Of a stretch of DNA of 64,000 nt, positions 25,368 to 33,966 are shown piece by piece. How positions within the stretch are numbered: the first letter of the stretch is position 1; every line of letters starts with the position of its first letter. A program made the translations under genes and the position numbers. This DNA is from an uncultured Allomuricauda sp. (GTDB lineage: Bacteria > Bacteroidota > Bacteroidia > Flavobacteriales > Flavobacteriaceae): positions 85,454 to 149,453 of the forward strand of contig NZ_CAMYIC010000062.1 in NCBI RefSeq assembly GCF_947258355.1, written 5' to 3'. The notes below the pieces were generated by a model. The model was not told the origin of the DNA. It searched no databases and saw nothing but the letters and a program-made list of their open reading frames with translations.

Positions 25368-26489
25368 TTATTCAACTCCACCTTTTACACTATCTTGCCA
25401 TTCTTTAAGTTCGTCCCATTTGCCGTCGGCAGCCATTTTGGCTTGTTTTGGCCAAGATGTTGGGTCCAAGTGAGCTAAAGTTGAGCTGGCCTCTGTCAAG
25501 ATTTCCTTAACTTTTTCTGCATCGGCATCAGCTAGATCGGCGTATGTACCTACTCCGTTGGCAGTTAGCGCTTCTGCAGCTTTTGGCCCTATACCTTCAA
25601 TTTTTGTAAGGTCATCCGGCTTGGCTTTAGCTTCTTTTTTTGCTGGTTTTTCTTCAGCGGCTTTGTCTTCCTTTTTTGGGGCGGCAGCTTCAGCTTTCTT
25701 TGCTGGTTTTTCTTCGGCGGCTTTAGCTTCTTTTTTTGGAGCTTCTTCCGTTTTGGCAGCTTTGGCTTCCTCTTTGTCCTTGCCGTTGTTTTTCTCGCTC
25801 TTGCGCTCCTCTAGACCCTCTGCAACTGCTTGGGTAACAGATTCCATTATGATTTCGATGGATTTACCGGCATCGTCGTTGGAAGGAACTGCATAATCAA
25901 CATCACGCGGATCGGAATTGGTATCCACCATAGCGAAAATCGGGATGTTCAATTTTTGAGCTTCTTTTACTGCGATGTGCTCGCGCATGGTATCAACAAT
26001 AAAAAGTGCTCCAGGTAAACGGGTCATGTCTGCAATGGACCCCAAGTTTTTGTCCAACTTGGCACGCAAACGATCAACTTGCAATCTTTCTTTTTTAGAA
26101 AGTGTGTTGAACGTACCGTCTTTTTTCATGCGGTCGATAGCTGCCATTTTCTTTACAGCTTTACGAATGGTTACAAAGTTGGTCAACATACCACCGGGCC
26201 ATCTTTCTGTGATGTACGGCATGTTTACTTTGGATACTTTGTCCGCTACAATGTCTTTTGCTTGTTTTTTTGTGGCTACAAAAAGGATTTTTCTTCCTGA
26301 GGCAGCAATCTTTTTAAGAGCTTCATTAGCTTCTTCTAGTTTTGCAACCGTTTTGTAGAGATTGATTACGTGGATTCCATTTCGCTCCATGTAGATGTAG
26401 GGAGCCATGTTTGGATTCCACTTTCGTGTTAGGTGTCCAAAATGCACACCTGCTTCCAGTAAGTCTTTTACTTCAATTTTACTTGCCAT
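25368..26489 (-). CDS. rpsB: Ribosomal protein S2 with C-terminal helix-hairpin-helix extension
   Basis: Residues 1 to about 230 are a standard S2 (GVHFGHLTRKWNPNMAPYI, RWPGGMLTNF, LPGALFIVDT). After that comes a linker of about 60 residues rich in A, K, E and P, partly built from a 20-residue repeat. Residues 291-373 form an extra domain with LTKIEGIGPKAAEALTANGV, a helix-hairpin-helix pattern like that at the C-terminus of Bacteroidota L21, then a tryptophan-containing tail (WPKQAKMAADGKWDELKEW). Normal S2 is 230-300 residues; this one is 373. The extension may bind rRNA or DNA; this is inference from the motif. It is followed by tsf. Confidence 0.96.
   Translation of the reverse strand: MASKIEVKDLLEAGVHFGHLTRKWNPNMAPYIYMERNGIHVINLYKTVAKLEEANEALKKIAASGRKILFVATKKQAKDIVADKVSKVNMPYITERWPGGMLTNFVTIRKAVKKMAAIDRMKKDGTFNTLSKKERLQVDRLRAKLDKNLGSIADMTRLPGALFIVDTMREHIAVKEAQKLNIPIFAMVDTNSDPRDVDYAVPSNDDAGKSIEIIMESVTQAVAEGLEERKSEKNNGKDKEEAKAAKTEEAPKKEAKAAEEKPAKKAEAAAPKKEDKAAEEKPAKKEAKAKPDDLTKIEGIGPKAAEALTANGVGTYADLADADAEKVKEILTEASSTLAHLDPTSWPKQAKMAADGKWDELKEWQDSVKGGVE
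25641..25740. repeat. 60-bp period direct repeat inside rpsB
   Basis: Bases 25641-25680 and 25701-25740 are nearly identical (both start TGCTGGTTTTTCTTC), exactly 60 bp apart. They encode two copies of the AEEKPAKK-type linker, so the linker can lengthen or shorten by 20 residues without a frameshift. Confidence 0.8.
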
Positions 26490-26627
26490 TTTTTGTACTT
26501 AGTTTACGTTCCGTTGTAAGTAGCAATGCACTGGTGGTCACAAAATTTTGTTCGCCCGGCACATTTAGATGCTAAACTAGTTTCCAAAAAGTTGATTTGT
26601 TTATCCCTTTTGGAACAACGACAACTT
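26490..26627 (-). other. Untranslated stretch upstream of rpsB, possible leader
   Basis: The gap between rpsI and rpsB is 224 bp; its rpsI-proximal third is terminators, and the remaining 138 bp next to rpsB hold no gene. I see no exact TAnnTTTG on this strand. Imperfect inverted repeats (TTTCCAAAAAG with CTTTTGGAAC near 26580-26615; AGTTTAG with CTAAA near 26570) could form a structured leader, as r-protein mRNAs often have. No known leader family is recognised. Confidence 0.25.
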
Positions 26628-26707
26628 GGTTAAAAATATAACCCTGAAATATGAACATTTTCAGGGTTTTCAATGAACTTATTAAGATTGGGTGCCGAAG
26701 CACCCAA
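26628..26707 (-). terminator. Two hairpins ending the rplM-rpsI transcript
   Basis: The first, right after rpsI, has an 8-bp stem TTGGGTGC/GCACCCAA (26688-26707) with a TTCG loop on the minus strand. The second has a 9-bp stem ACCCTGAAA/TTTCAGGGT (26641-26667) followed by TTATATTTTTAA on the minus strand, a good intrinsic terminator. Confidence 0.75.
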
Positions 26708-26713
26708 AATATA

Positions 26714-27100
26714 TTAACGTTTGGAGAATTGGAATTTCTTACGGGCTTTCTTCTGACCGAATTTCTTCCTTTCCACCATTCTTGGATCCCTTGTAAGCAA
26801 CCCTTCTGGCTTAAGAACAGCTCTGTTCTCAGCATCTATTTCGCACATTGCTCTGGACAAAGCCAAACGTACAGCTTCTGCCTGACCAGTAATGCCACCA
26901 CCGTAAACATTTACTTTTACGTCGTAGTTGCCATCAGTTTCAGTTAAAGTGAAAGGTTGTCTCACTTTGTACTGCAATGTACCAGTGGTAAAGTAATCGT
27001 TAAGATCTCTTTTGTTTACTGTGATGTTTCCAGATCCTTCGGAAACATATACTCTAGCCACAGCAGTTTTTCTTCTACCTATCTTATGAACCACTTCCAT
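26714..27100 (-). CDS. rpsI: Ribosomal protein S9
   Basis: A 128-residue S9 of the small subunit: GRRKTAVARVYVSEGSGNITVN at the start is the family signature in part, GGGITGQAEAVRLALSRAM follows, and the basic tail ending KKFQFSKR reaches the P-site tRNA. Its ATG overlaps the rplM stop by one base (TAATG), the usual coupled L13-S9 pair. Confidence 0.97.
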   Translation of the reverse strand: MEVVHKIGRRKTAVARVYVSEGSGNITVNKRDLNDYFTTGTLQYKVRQPFTLTETDGNYDVKVNVYGGGITGQAEAVRLALSRAMCEIDAENRAVLKPEGLLTRDPRMVERKKFGQKKARKKFQFSKR

Positions 27101-27555
27101 TATTTGTAGTCGTTTAAGTTAATAGCTTTTGGTTTTTGCGCTTCTTGTCCGTGCTCAGTACCGGCATATACCTTTAGGTTTCTGAACAAGTCAGCTCCAA
27201 GTTTATTCTTTGGTAGCATCCCTTTTACGGAGTTTTCAATGATTCGCTCAGGATGTTTTTCCAATACTTCTTTCGCGGTAGCGGAACGTTGACCACCCGG
27301 ATATCCGGTATATCTTTGATATTCCTTCTCATCCCATTTATTACCGGACATGTCGATTTTTTCAGCATTGATGACAATTACGTTGTCTCCACAATCAACA
27401 TGAGGGGTAAAGTTGGTCTTATATTTCCCTCTAAGTATTTTGGCTACTTTAGACGCCAATCTTCCTAAGGTCTGTCCTTCAGCATCAACCAATAACCATT
27501 GCTTATCAACAGTAGATTTATTGGCGGAAATAGTTTTATAACTTAATGTGTCCAC
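27100..27555 (-). CDS. rplM: Ribosomal protein L13
   Basis: A 151-residue L13 of the large subunit with [35 protein letters not shown] and [19 protein letters not shown], all diagnostic. It heads the rplM-rpsI transcript, preceded by one of the best promoters in the window. Confidence 0.97.
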   Translation of the reverse strand: MDTLSYKTISANKSTVDKQWLLVDAEGQTLGRLASKVAKILRGKYKTNFTPHVDCGDNVIVINAEKIDMSGNKWDEKEYQRYTGYPGGQRSATAKEVLEKHPERIIENSVKGMLPKNKLGADLFRNLKVYAGTEHGQEAQKPKAINLNDYK

Positions 27556-27602
27556 TTCTCGAATATTATTGATTTAAATAACCTATCCCGATTAACGGGC
27601 TG

Positions 27603-27633
27603 CAAATGTACAATTATTAGATTGAATTACAAA
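27603..27633 (-). promoter_or_regulatory. Promoter for rplM-rpsI, -33 TTTG and -7 TACATTTG
   Basis: On the minus strand TTTG (27633-27630), exactly 19 bp, then TACATTTG (27610-27603): a full Bacteroidota consensus. A small hairpin CCCG-TTAAT-CGGG (27587-27599) lies just downstream in the 5' leader of about 45 bp. Confidence 0.75.
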
Positions 27634-27802
27634 CGGTTGGTTGGGAATATTTTCGCACTTTTTTCAAATTCAATCTTCGGGTACGAAAATCAACCGCAAG
27701 ATAGCTTGTCGAGTGTTAAAAAAAGACTAAAAAAACAGTAGACTGTAACTTCTTACATTTTCACGTGTCTTTACCATATCAATCTAATCAAAAAACGATC
27801 AA

Positions 27803-30454
27803 GTGAGAAACGCAGCGCTGGTTTTTCTGACCCTATTCTTTGTTTATTTCGCCCAAGCACAAGATTCTACCGAAGTTATCATCAAAAAAAAGTATACTAC
27901 CCAAGCCTTGGGCGAGTATGCTGCACCCACTATTAATGGAATATTGGAAGATGAGGCTTGGAACCTAGTTGAATGGGGAGGTGATTATATAGAATGGCAG
28001 CCGGACGAGAACACGCCGCCAACCCATCAAACCAAGTTTAAAATACTATATGATAGCAAGAACCTATATATAGGTGTACGCTGTTACGATTCCGAACCCG
28101 ATAAAATTGTAAAAAGATTATCACGAAGAGACGGTTTTGATGGTGACTGGGTCGAATTCAATATCGATAGTTATTTTGATAAACGTACCGCATTCTCTTT
28201 TACCATAACCGCTGCTGGGGTAAAAGGGGATGAGTTTATTTCCAATAATGGTAACAATTGGGATTCCAGTTGGAACCCCATTTGGTACGCCAAGGCACAT
28301 GTGGATGATCAAGGTTGGACTGCCGAATTGCGAATTCCATTAAGTCAATTAAAATTTAGTAGCGCTGAAGAACAAGTATGGGGATTTCAATCTACCCGAC
28401 GCTTTTTTAGGAATGAGGAACGTTCGCTTTGGCAGCGTAAACCAGTTGATCAGCCTGGTTGGGTAAGTGAGTTTGGGGAATTACATGGATTAAAGAACAT
28501 TGAGCCTCAAAGGCAATTGGAAATTCAACCTTATACCGTAGCCAAGACCGAAACCTACGAAGCGGAGGAGGGGAATCCTTTTAGGGACGGGAGCGAAAAC
28601 GATATTACAGCTGGACTGGATGCCAAAATAGGGATTACCAACGATCTCACCTTGGATTTAACCGTAAACCCGGACTTTGGTCAAGTGGATGCAGACCCAT
28701 CTGCCATTGCACTGGATGGGTTTCAGATTTTTTTCCAGGAACGGCGACCATTCTTTGTGGAGAATAAGAACATTTTCGATTTCAGGGTTTCCCAATCACA
28801 GGCGGGAAATACCTTTGGTTCCGATAACATATTTTATTCAAGAAGAATTGGTAGGAGTCCTCAAGGATATCCGAACACCAACGATGGAGAGTTTGTGGAC
28901 CAACCTGATAATACACCTATTATAGGTGCCGCAAAATTCAGTGGAAAAACCAAAGATGGATGGGCCATAGGTGTACTCGAAAGTGTGACCGCCCAGCGAA
29001 CCGCTACCATTTTAAATAGCGATGGGGATACCCGCAAGGAAATGGTAGAGCCTCTTACCAATTATTTTGTGGGAAGATTACAAAAGGATTTCAATCAAAG
29101 AAATTCCTATATAGGTGGGATTTTTACGGCCACCAACCGGGAACAAATACCAGAACAGCTCAATTTTTTGCATGATGCCGCCTACACGGGAGGTTTCGAT
29201 TTTAAGCATCAATGGGCAAACCGAGATTGGTATGTTGGGGGCAATATAACCATGAGTCATGTTAGAGGTGGTGAAGAGGCTATCGCCAATACCCAACAAT
29301 CCATAACGCATTTGTTCAATAGGGTAGGTGCAGATCATGTTGAAGTGGATACCACCAGAACTTCCCTAACAGGTACAGGGGGGAATGTTCAAATCGGGAA
29401 AATCGGAAACGGACATTGGCGTTTCGAATCTGGAGCCACATGGCGTTCACCGGAATTGGAACTCAATGATATCGGTTTTCAGAGACAAGCGGACGATGTT
29501 CGCCATTATACCTGGATTGGGTATCAAACCCTTAAACCAGACAGCACTTTTAGACGGGTAGGTATCAATTATAACCATTGGACCGCGTGGGATTTTCAGG
29601 GGAATCATAATTATCTGCAATTCAATACCAATAGTTGGCAAAACTGGAAAAATAATTACCGGACCAATATCGGGTTCAATTTTGCCCCAATCGAATATTC
29701 CAATTTTGCTCTACGCGGAGGGCCAAGGTTGAGACAGTCTCCTTGGTTTAGCTTTTGGAACAGCATCAATACCGATTACAGAAAAAAACTAAGGTTTTCT
29801 TTTTTCCACAATGGAAGAAAAGCTTTGGACAATTCCATCAAAACATATTATATGGAAGGAGGGTTTGTATACCAACCCATTAATGCCCTACGGATTTCTG
29901 CATTTCCATCGCTGCAGATCAATCATGATAAGTTGCAGTTCATTGATAATTTTGATGATGTGGGGGGGTCGCCCCGTTACCTGAACGGTGAAATCAATCA
30001 GAGAACCTTGAGTATGTCCATTCGATTGAACTATACCATTAACCCCAACCTGACCATTCAATATTGGGGGCAACCATTTATTTCAAGGGGGCGTTATTCG
30101 AACTTTAAACATATTACAGATCCTGTGGCCAAAACATTTGAAGATAGGTTTGTGCAATACACGGCCAATCAAACTACTTTATCCGATGGTACTTATGCTA
30201 TAGATGAAGACTTGGATGGTATCACGGATTTTAGTTTTGACGACCCCGATTTTTCCTTTGTGCAGTTCCGTTCCAACTTGGTTATCCGATGGGAATATAT
30301 CCCGGGCTCAGAAATATTCTTGGTCTGGTCACAGGATGTTTCCAGAAGTGGTGATCCCACCAATGGTTTGCTCTCCAGTTTGGGGGACAACATTTTCGGA
30401 CAAAAGCCACAAAACATCTTTTTATTGAAGGCTACCTATCGATTTGTTTTGTAA
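27803..30454 (+). CDS. DUF5916 outer-membrane protein with CBM9-like N-terminal domain
   Basis: An 883-residue protein starting at GTG (an in-frame stop lies 18 bp upstream, and there is no ATG). A signal peptide (MRNAALVFLTLFFVYFAQAQ) precedes a family-9 carbohydrate-binding-like domain (about residues 35-215: INGILEDEAWNLVEW, LYIGVRCYDSEPDKIV, WTAELRIPLSQLKF). The rest is the DUF5916 region with LTVNPDFGQVDAD, ERRPFFVENKNIF and IFYSRRIG, and a predicted beta-barrel to the C-terminal phenylalanine-rich strand ATYRFVL. Common in Flavobacteria, function unknown; binding or passage of glycans is a guess. A shorter paralogue is at 54846. Confidence 0.85.
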   Translation: MRNAALVFLTLFFVYFAQAQDSTEVIIKKKYTTQALGEYAAPTINGILEDEAWNLVEWGGDYIEWQPDENTPPTHQTKFKILYDSKNLYIGVRCYDSEPDKIVKRLSRRDGFDGDWVEFNIDSYFDKRTAFSFTITAAGVKGDEFISNNGNNWDSSWNPIWYAKAHVDDQGWTAELRIPLSQLKFSSAEEQVWGFQSTRRFFRNEERSLWQRKPVDQPGWVSEFGELHGLKNIEPQRQLEIQPYTVAKTETYEAEEGNPFRDGSENDITAGLDAKIGITNDLTLDLTVNPDFGQVDADPSAIALDGFQIFFQERRPFFVENKNIFDFRVSQSQAGNTFGSDNIFYSRRIGRSPQGYPNTNDGEFVDQPDNTPIIGAAKFSGKTKDGWAIGVLESVTAQRTATILNSDGDTRKEMVEPLTNYFVGRLQKDFNQRNSYIGGIFTATNREQIPEQLNFLHDAAYTGGFDFKHQWANRDWYVGGNITMSHVRGGEEAIANTQQSITHLFNRVGADHVEVDTTRTSLTGTGGNVQIGKIGNGHWRFESGATWRSPELELNDIGFQRQADDVRHYTWIGYQTLKPDSTFRRVGINYNHWTAWDFQGNHNYLQFNTNSWQNWKNNYRTNIGFNFAPIEYSNFALRGGPRLRQSPWFSFWNSINTDYRKKLRFSFFHNGRKALDNSIKTYYMEGGFVYQPINALRISAFPSLQINHDKLQFIDNFDDVGGSPRYLNGEINQRTLSMSIRLNYTINPNLTIQYWGQPFISRGRYSNFKHITDPVAKTFEDRFVQYTANQTTLSDGTYAIDEDLDGITDFSFDDPDFSFVQFRSNLVIRWEYIPGSEIFLVWSQDVSRSGDPTNGLLSSLGDNIFGQKPQNIFLLKATYRFVL

Positions 30455-30455
30455 T

Positions 30456-30566
30456 TGTCACATCGAGCGCAGTCGAGATGTCTTTGAAGGTCGAACTGTC
30501 ATTTCGTACTTGATACGGAATCCATTGTATAGAATCATGTGGATTCCTACTTTTACAGGAATGACA
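30456..30566. repeat. Composite intergenic repeat between convergent genes
   Basis: First a copy of the TCGAGCGCAGTCGA repeat (30456-30480) beginning TGTCA. Then a second element, 30497-30566, bounded by TGTCA and TGACA, with inner inverted pairs GGAATCC (30517) / GGATTCC (30541) and TTCCT/AGGAA. It fills the gap between the DUF5916 gene and the aminotransferase and can fold into hairpins on both strands. Confidence 0.75.
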
Positions 30567-30567
30567 T

Positions 30568-31668
30568 TTAATTTTGTGTGATTTTCTGAAGCGCTTTTAT
30601 CAAAGCCTCATTCGCCTCAGCGTCACCTATGGTGATTCGAACCTTACCGGGAGCGCCAAATTGCGAAACGGGACGAACCATAATGCCTGATTCCATCATT
30701 TTATCCGTGAATTCCATTTCGGGCATCGGTGGGTCAATGATGAAAAAGTTGGCTTGACTCGGCCAGTATTTAATACCTAATTCATCGAATGCTTTGGAAA
30801 TAAAAGCCCTGCCTTCCAAAACGGTTTTCACTGTTGCTGTAATGAACTCGTTGTCGTTCAAAGCTCCTATAGCAGCCTCAATGGAAGTCAACGGTAGCAA
30901 AAAGGGTTTATGGATCAAGCGCACATAATTGGCAATGGTAGGTGTGGTATAACCGTACCCGATACGTTGCCCAGCAAGTCCATAGGTTTTGGAAAAACTG
31001 TTGAGTCCGATGACATTGTGCCCCTCCAAAACATAGGGCAATGCCGTAACATAATCGTCAGCATCTGCAAAATGACGATAGACTTCATCGAATACCACAA
31101 GAATATTTTTTGGTACGCGTGCTATAAAATTGTCCATCACGGATTTTGGAATGTATGTTCCCGTTGGATTGTTGGGACTGGTCAAGAAAATGACCTTGGT
31201 CTTCTCGTTGATCGCATTTAAAATACCTTCCACATCCAAATCGTAGTTTGGGGCCAAAAGTGGAATATCTACCTGATGGGCGCCATACCATCTCGAAAAA
31301 ACGGAGTAGGGCAGGAAACAGGGATTGGAAAAAATCACTTCATCGCCTTCGTTGATAAAAGCCCTGAGCAGCATATCGATTACCTCCGAACCACTATTTC
31401 CACATAGAAACTGGTCAGCTGTCAGTTGATTACCAAAATCTTTGATCAAAGCTTCCCGTAAACGAATATCCGTCTGGTCGGGGTAGATATCAATGTTGTC
31501 CAAGGCCGCTTTCATCGCTGCAACGGCCTTTGGCGATGCACCCAAGGGATTTTCGTTGGAGGACAGTTTGTATATTTTCTTATTGGTCGGGGGAATATTT
31601 TTTCCGCCTTTGTATACTTCCTTGGGCACCAAATGGGCCTTGAAAATGGATGTGATGTCTTTCTTCAT
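30568..31668 (-). CDS. Aromatic/histidinol-phosphate-type aminotransferase of the tyrosine degradation cluster
   Basis: A 366-residue class I/II PLP aminotransferase closest in pattern to HisC: SSNENPLGASPKAV at the N-terminus, TSPNNPTGTYIP, VFDEVYRHF, and the Schiff-base lysine K227 in NSFSKTYGLAGQRIGYG. Its place as the last gene of hppD-hmgA-fahA-flavin reductase argues that it transaminates tyrosine (and phenylalanine) to the 2-oxo acid that HppD uses, not that it serves histidine synthesis. I start it at ATG 31668, four bases after the flavin reductase stop; the longer frame would run into that gene. Confidence 0.83.
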   Translation of the reverse strand: MKKDITSIFKAHLVPKEVYKGGKNIPPTNKKIYKLSSNENPLGASPKAVAAMKAALDNIDIYPDQTDIRLREALIKDFGNQLTADQFLCGNSGSEVIDMLLRAFINEGDEVIFSNPCFLPYSVFSRWYGAHQVDIPLLAPNYDLDVEGILNAINEKTKVIFLTSPNNPTGTYIPKSVMDNFIARVPKNILVVFDEVYRHFADADDYVTALPYVLEGHNVIGLNSFSKTYGLAGQRIGYGYTTPTIANYVRLIHKPFLLPLTSIEAAIGALNDNEFITATVKTVLEGRAFISKAFDELGIKYWPSQANFFIIDPPMPEMEFTDKMMESGIMVRPVSQFGAPGKVRITIGDAEANEALIKALQKITQN

Positions 31669-31672
31669 AATA

Positions 31673-32542
31673 TTATAAACTCTCCGCAAACAATAAATAC
31701 GCCATCGCCTTTTCTGTATCACCACCTTCCAAAACTTGTTTGGCCAAGGTGTGTAATTCGTTTTTGGAGACATTTTCTACTCCTTCGTTAGCTATGATGG
31801 TTTTAATATCTGCTGTGGAGGGAACGCTTTCCAAATTTCCCAATCGGCCTAAATTGTTTCCCGTAAGCACATTGCTCTCACGGATGCCCTTAGGCAATGC
31901 ATCCACGCCAATTCCATGTGTTCGGATGGGTTTTGGAATTTCGAATAAGGATTCTTTTATGGCCCGGATGTACCAATTGCCACCCATGCGGCCTACCAAA
32001 TCCAATTTTTCGGTGTCCAGCACACCATCTGTTAAGTATTCATCGTTGATATGAATCATGTCCACTTGGGCGATGATCAAGTTTCCGGCCCCAGGAATTT
32101 GACCCAATTCAACTACTTCCAAAACCCTGCATTCGAAAGAAACAGGAGCTTCGCCCACGCGAGGTGGTTTTACTTTTACGCTAGGTACTTGTGTAAACCC
32201 AGCTTTTACAAATTCGTTCACGCCTTTGTTGTATGCCGTACTGGAGAGCGACATCTGCTCCGCCATTTTGTGGTTCACCACGTTGATGACCACTTCGGGT
32301 ACTTCCACCACATTTTGGTGGGTATGTTTTAGTGAATTGTCCCTGCCACTTCGTGTTGGGGAAAACACCATCACTGGCGGATTGGAACTAAAAACATTGA
32401 AAAAACTGTACGGGCTCAAGTTTATGTTACCTTCCCCATCTACCGTGCTGGCAAAGCAAATAGGCCTTGGTGCCACAGCAGTAGATAGAATACTGTACAA
32501 TTCTGGTTGAGGTATGGTGGTTGGGTCTAAGGTCTTGATCAT
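31673..32542 (-). CDS. Flavin reductase-like FMN-binding protein
   Basis: A 289-residue protein whose first 200 residues are the split-barrel flavin reductase domain: STAVAPRPICFASTVDGEGNINLSPYSFFN, and NPPVMVFSPTRSG, which binds FMN. A further 90-residue C-terminal part (residues 200-289) is specific to this subgroup. It sits between fahA and the aminotransferase of the tyrosine cluster, where such proteins recur in Bacteroidota; the reaction in this pathway is not known. The ATG at 32542 is chosen since the longer frame would cover the intergenic repeat. Confidence 0.8.
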   Translation of the reverse strand: MIKTLDPTTIPQPELYSILSTAVAPRPICFASTVDGEGNINLSPYSFFNVFSSNPPVMVFSPTRSGRDNSLKHTHQNVVEVPEVVINVVNHKMAEQMSLSSTAYNKGVNEFVKAGFTQVPSVKVKPPRVGEAPVSFECRVLEVVELGQIPGAGNLIIAQVDMIHINDEYLTDGVLDTEKLDLVGRMGGNWYIRAIKESLFEIPKPIRTHGIGVDALPKGIRESNVLTGNNLGRLGNLESVPSTADIKTIIANEGVENVSKNELHTLAKQVLEGGDTEKAMAYLLFAESL

Positions 32543-32563
32543 TAGGTTTATTTTTATTTTATC

Positions 32564-32627
32564 ATATCGAGCGCAGTCGAGATAGGGTTTGATTTCAGAT
32601 GACATTTCGACTGCGCTCAATGTGACA
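32564..32627. repeat. Paired inverted copies of the TCGAGCGCAGTCGA repeat
   Basis: ATATCGAGCGCAGTCGAGAT (from 32564) and, inverted, TTTCGACTGCGCTCAATGTGACA (to 32627), 21 bp apart. It can fold into one long hairpin and fills the gap fahA to flavin reductase. Confidence 0.8.
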
Positions 32628-32640
32628 CCTGAAAAAATAT

Positions 32641-33864
32641 TCATTCTTTGCAGGGCAACACTTTGGTGGTCACTTCGCCAAATCCGACCCTAATTTCGCC
32701 ATCTTGGGCAAAACCACTTAGGGTTACAGTGTCGCCATCTTCAATAAATTTTCGTTCGCTTCCATCTTTTAGTTTGATGGGTTTTGTACCTCCCCAAGAC
32801 AATTCCAACATAGAACCAAAACTGTTTTCTTCCTTACCGGAAATGGTTCCGGAGGCCATTATATCACCAATGTTGATGTTACAACCATTAACGGTATGAT
32901 GTGCCAATTGCTGGGCCATATTCCAATACATATACTTGAAATTGCTAAAGCAAACTTTTGATTCATCACTGTTCTCAGGTCGGATACCAACCTCTAGGTT
33001 GATATCATAGTTCTTTTCGCCTTCATACTTTAGATAGGGCAATACTTCTGGCTCTTGTGTGGGGCCACTTATCCTGAAGGGCTCCAAAGCTTCCAAAGTC
33101 ACCACCCATGGAGAAATGGATGATGCAAAATTTTTGGCCAAGAATGGTCCGAGTGGCACATACTCCCACTTTTGAATATCACGGGCCGACCAATCATTGA
33201 ACAGTACCAGACCGAAAATGTAATCTTCAGCATCTTTTGTTGAAACGGATTCGCCCAATTGGGTGTCCTTTCCGCAGATAAATCCTATCTCGAGTTCAAA
33301 ATCCAAACGTTTTGTTGGGCCAAAAACAGGTGACTCAGCACCATTGGGCATGGTTTGACCTTTGGGTCGATGAATGGGTTGTCCGCTCACGATAATGGAA
33401 CTTGCCCTACCGTGATACCCCACAGGAATGTGTTTCCAATTGGGCAAAAGGGCGTTTTCTGGGTCGCGGAACATTTTGCCAACATTGGTGGCATGCTCCA
33501 AACTAGAATAAAAATCGGTATAGTCCCCGACTGCTACGGGCATATGCATTTGCGCCTCGGACTGCTTTACGAAGAGTTCCGGCTTTCCGGCCAAAATAGA
33601 ATTATCGTCTTTCAGCCAATATTGAATCTTTTTACGGACACGTGTGGTGATTTCTTTCCCGAGAGAGATAAAATCATTCAAGGTGTCTTTTTCCAGCAAA
33701 GCTGTATTGAAGTCGAACACATCCAATTCGGCCACAGCGGCCAAATCCAAAATGTGGTCACCAATGGCAACGCCTACCCGTGGGCTCCTGTCCTGTGTGG
33801 AAAAAATCCCGAAAGGGATATTGTGAATCGAAAAATCTGAGTTTTCAGGTATTTCTATAATCAT
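32641..33864 (-). CDS. fahA: Fumarylacetoacetase
   Basis: A 407-residue enzyme splitting 4-fumarylacetoacetate to fumarate and acetoacetate, the last step of tyrosine degradation. The N-terminal SH3-like domain (HNIPFGIFST, RVGVAIGDHILDL) is that of the eukaryotic-type FAH, and the catalytic domain has DFYSSLEHATNVGKMFR, YHGRASSIIVSG, DFELEIGFICG with metal-binding acidic residues, and NDWSARDIQKWEYVPLGPF. Length is normal for this type. It lies between hmgA and the flavin reductase. Confidence 0.95.
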   Translation of the reverse strand: MIIEIPENSDFSIHNIPFGIFSTQDRSPRVGVAIGDHILDLAAVAELDVFDFNTALLEKDTLNDFISLGKEITTRVRKKIQYWLKDDNSILAGKPELFVKQSEAQMHMPVAVGDYTDFYSSLEHATNVGKMFRDPENALLPNWKHIPVGYHGRASSIIVSGQPIHRPKGQTMPNGAESPVFGPTKRLDFELEIGFICGKDTQLGESVSTKDAEDYIFGLVLFNDWSARDIQKWEYVPLGPFLAKNFASSISPWVVTLEALEPFRISGPTQEPEVLPYLKYEGEKNYDINLEVGIRPENSDESKVCFSNFKYMYWNMAQQLAHHTVNGCNINIGDIMASGTISGKEENSFGSMLELSWGGTKPIKLKDGSERKFIEDGDTVTLSGFAQDGEIRVGFGEVTTKVLPCKE

Positions 33865-33877
33865 TGAATGTTGTATA

Positions 33878-33945
33878 TGTCAGCTCGAGCGCACTCGAGA
33901 GCTTGATAGATAAGCCTTCTTTTCTCGACTGCGCTCGAAATGACA
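33878..33945. repeat. Paired inverted copies of the TCGAGCGCAGTCGA repeat
   Basis: Begins TGTCAGCTCGAGCGCACTCG and ends CTCGACTGCGCTCGAAATGACA; the two halves are inverted and 20 bp apart, bounded by TGTCA and TGACA. The most complete copy in the window, located between hmgA and fahA. Confidence 0.85.
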
Positions 33946-33966
33946 GAAGGCAATAATCAATTCATT

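Noticed and set aside
30568..31668. Assignment of the aminotransferase as HisC for histidine synthesis
   Set aside because: Sequence resembles HisC, but no his gene is nearby and it is tightly coupled to tyrosine degradation genes.
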